Below are positions 61,919 to 64,000 of a stretch of 64,000 nucleotides of DNA, piece by piece. The translations under genes were made by a program, and so were the position numbers. The notes beneath the pieces are model-generated. The model did no database searches and was not told where the DNA came from. It saw only the letters and a program-made list of their open reading frames with translations. Positions within the stretch are counted from its first letter, which is position 1. Every line of letters begins with the position of its first letter. The stretch is from Phytophthora colocasiae (lineage: Eukaryota; Oomycota; Peronosporomycetes; Peronosporales; Peronosporaceae), in assembly GCA_018806915.1 (NCBI GenBank), contig JAGKQI010000061.1, positions 372,001 to 436,000 on the forward strand. Reading direction: 5' to 3'.

Positions 61919-62252
61919 ATTTTTTTGAAGATTGACTGTGAGAATGGTTCCGTGGAAGAGACACGTCAAACTGGCTCTCTCCCGAATCATCTTGAGAAAC
62001 GTCTTGGAGACTGACCATGGAGATGATTCCGAGGAACAGACGTTCTGAGTTGGCTCTCTTCCAAACAATCTTGGGAAACGTCTTGGAGACTGACCATGGA
62101 GATAATTCCAAGGAACAGACGTTCTGAGCAGGCTCTCTTCCAAACAATCTTGGGAAACGTCTTGGAGACTGACCATGGAGATGATTCCGAGGAACAGACG
62201 TTCTGAGCAGGCTCTCTTCCAAACAATCTTGGGAAACGTCTTGGAGACTGAC
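61919..62252. repeat. 79-bp tandem repeats, array 2, cut by H2
   Basis: Units at 61999, 62078, 62157 and 62236 (period 79), after one diverged unit. The last is interrupted by the H2 LTR at 62253. Confidence 0.93.
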
Positions 62253-62712
62253 TGTAACGGGGTTACACGTACAAGTGGTTGTACCACTTGTAACTCTAAC
62301 AGTTAGGATAACTGTTAGAGGTTGGAAATGGGCCTCAGACCTTGGTGTGCTGTACACACCAATGGATACATGGGCGAACCACATTATTGGATGGTTCGTG
62401 TGCATTTGTGCATATTATTGGTAGAAAGTAACGGATTTCTACCAATCACTGAGCAGAGTTTCTGCCAACCACACGTTGGCAGACCCTTTAGAAATAGATA
62501 ACAAACAGTTTTAGGAGGTCCATAATTGGCTTATGCCAAATTCAATAACAGTTCTCATTTTACGGTATTTTGCAGTTTAATTTAGTTATATTTGATTTAA
62601 TTATACTTATTTAAATAAGTATACTTAAATTAAGTCTATTCTAATTGCACGCTTCCTCATATACCTAAGCGCGCGTGTACGCCACCTAATAGGTCTAGGT
62701 AGACCCATTACA
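62253..62712 (+). repeat. 5' LTR of H2
   Basis: 460 bp, TGTAACGGGG...CCCATTACA, same length as both H1 LTRs. TAACAGTTA/TAACTGTTA and the 11-bp stem (attggtagaaa arms) are preserved. Confidence 0.95.
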
Positions 62713-62761
62713 CCTGGTAGCACTTTGTAGTCCGTCCCACGACCGACTGCTGTTCGTTCGT

Positions 62762-63748
62762 ATGGAGTCATACGAACGCGGGGTAGAGAACTCCCCAATG
62801 GATGAGGGATCCACTAGGACCCCTCACATGTCCGTGACGCGCACGGACTGTGCCCACCTGTCAGATCCAGAGTGGGAAGCTCTCCAAAGACTTTCACAAG
62901 TCATTGGAGAGGAAGCGGTAGCGACGATGCTTCGTACGCTATCGCCGACAGAGCAACACGGTGTTGCTCTGGGGTACATTGTTAAGGAGCAACGAGATGT
63001 TGCTGCCTCGGTGGCTTCCCCGAAGCCACGCGTGGAGTCGTTGACACTCCACGTGAGTACCTACACGGGGAAGGAGGACGAGACCCTCCTTCGGTGGCTT
63101 GTCGAACTCGACACAGCCGTTGCGGCTCGACGTATCGTCGATCCGATGTCGAAGGTCGCGTTCGCCATGTCATGTCTTGGCGGACGTGCGAGGAGTTGGG
63201 CCTATGGGCGCCGACTCTCGGATCCTACGTGCTTCAGCACGTACGAGGTGTTCAAAGAGGAGCTCAAGCTTGCGTTTGAGCCCCCAAAGAACGAGTTCAG
63301 ATCGAGAGCGGAGTTTCTCGATCTGCAGCAGGGCAAGGATGATGTTCACACCTTTGCCCAACGTGCTCGATACATGGTATCGAACATAGTGGCCAACCCG
63401 ATCGACGAGGCGACCAAGGTCGTCACGTTCATGAAGGGACTAAGAGATGGTCCCGTCAAGACGTATCTCTTCCGAGAGTATCCGAATACTCTCGAGGAGG
63501 CGATCAGCCTTGCAATGCAAGAGGAGTTTAGCCGGCGTCAAGCTAAACTCCATGCGAACGCGCCGAAGCCGGCGCGTCCTGCTGTGAAGACGGGAGGTCC
63601 GGAACCTATGGACCTCTCGAGTGCTACGACTGCTGGTCAACAGCAGCGTAGGAACAGCAAGGTTCGATGTTACAAGTGTAGTAACATCGGTCACTATGCA
63701 CGCGAGTGCACAGCGGGCGGGCGTTCAAAAAACGCCAAGGACCAGTAG
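62762..63748 (+). CDS. gag: gag of H2, intact (328 aa)
   Basis: ATG at 62762 to a stop at 63748, no frameshift. Capsid region about residues 95-250 (LLRWLVELDTAVAARRI, EVFKELKLAFE-like helix, VHTFAQRARYMVSNIV, VKTYLFREYPNTLEEA). One zinc knuckle CYKCSNIGHYAREC, basic tail. Shorter than the Gags of G and T, which have three knuckles. The coding sequence forms a perfect hairpin about every 25-40 nt. It is the reference for repairing the reading of H1's gag. Confidence 0.93.
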   Translation: MESYERGVENSPMDEGSTRTPHMSVTRTDCAHLSDPEWEALQRLSQVIGEEAVATMLRTLSPTEQHGVALGYIVKEQRDVAASVASPKPRVESLTLHVSTYTGKEDETLLRWLVELDTAVAARRIVDPMSKVAFAMSCLGGRARSWAYGRRLSDPTCFSTYEVFKEELKLAFEPPKNEFRSRAEFLDLQQGKDDVHTFAQRARYMVSNIVANPIDEATKVVTFMKGLRDGPVKTYLFREYPNTLEEAISLAMQEEFSRRQAKLHANAPKPARPAVKTGGPEPMDLSSATTAGQQQRRNSKVRCYKCSNIGHYARECTAGGRSKNAKDQ

Positions 63749-63875
63749 GCGCGGGGCGTCCTACTGGTGATGCAGTCTCGCGTGTCGAGCTTGGACACGC
63801 GACGATGAGGACTGCTGCCCCCAGCGAGAAGGTTTCTCGCAAGATGACAAGCCAAACCTTGTCATCCTGAACGTG

Positions 63876-64000
63876 ATGTCGAAGAGAGCGAACTCTCTTC
63901 GTGCCCTAGTGGACTCGGGCGTGTCGAACAACTTTGTTCGACAGGGAAGTCTTCGAAGGCTTGACTTCGAAGAGGCCAACACGCCTCGCGGCGTGTTGGA
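63876..64000 (+). CDS. pol: Start of pol of H2 (protease), partial
   Basis: ATG at 63876 in the same context as H1's 43561. Encodes the retropepsin start with DSGVSNNF and runs off the window. It lies in a different frame from gag, with stops between, so it is probably separately started. Confidence 0.8.
   Translation, partial: MSKRANSLRALVDSGVSNNFVRQGSLRRLDFEEANTPRGVL

Larger units (their letters stand above)
62253..64000 (+). mobile_element. Element H2: second hairpin-tiled Ty3/gypsy element, truncated by window end
   Basis: Begins with a 460-bp LTR and continues through gag into pol, close to H1 along its length. Inserted in a 79-bp repeat; left flank CTGAC. Confidence 0.93.

Overview
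The window reads as repeat-rich intergenic DNA of an oomycete, most likely a Phytophthora-like peronosporalean. The basis is long Ty3/gypsy chromodomain retrotransposons with two RNase H domains, mid-range GC, eukaryotic gene style and a Polinton-like virus (PLV) remnant. That is inference from gene content; no marker gene names the species. I see no intact ordinary host gene, tRNA, rRNA or CRISPR.

Layout. (1) 1-39107 is a three-deep nest of Ty3/gypsy chromodomain elements. The outermost is G2 (GATC-rich, minus strand, 5' LTR 37749-39107). G2 is interrupted near 27.18 kb by T (TCCGGA/TCTGGA-rich, plus strand, its 5' LTR off the left edge). T's gag is interrupted by G1 (GATC-rich, plus, 1069-14672, two ~1.3 kb LTRs, 4-bp target duplication AACG). 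(2) 39108-41937 and 50106-50850 form an older locus of decayed fragments. They include an RNase H remnant, a possible PYM-like fragment, a membrane-protein fragment and a decayed copy of the family-A protein. (3) 41938-50105 is a complete Ty3/gypsy element, H1, with 460-bp LTRs and target duplication GCTAG. Its LTRs and coding sequence are tiled with perfect short hairpins. (4) 50850-52300 is LTR-like repeat DNA. (5) 52300-62252 holds a frameshifted acidic ORF and then a compact PLV-like block. The block carries a pVI-like minor virion protein, an adenain-type cysteine protease, a double-jelly-roll major capsid protein in pieces, a PD-(D/E)XK nuclease, and two tandem copies of family A headed by 79-bp repeats. 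(6) 62253-64000 is the start of a second hairpin element, H2, with an intact gag.

How the parts work together. In each retroelement gag, protease, RT, RNase H, integrase and chromodomain run sense. All four elements seen to their 3' end (G1, G2, T, H1) also carry a large ORF in antisense between pol and the 3' LTR. In G1, G2 and T these antisense proteins share a C-terminal domain, and G1's has a candidate 63-nt antisense intron. Most sense genes are frameshifted, so the copies look non-autonomous. In the PLV block the capsid gene and protease are broken, so it is a relic.

The most unusual signals are the hairpin tiling of H1/H2, the family-specific saturation of G and T elements with a different self-complementary word (GATC; TCCGGA), and the conserved antisense gene.
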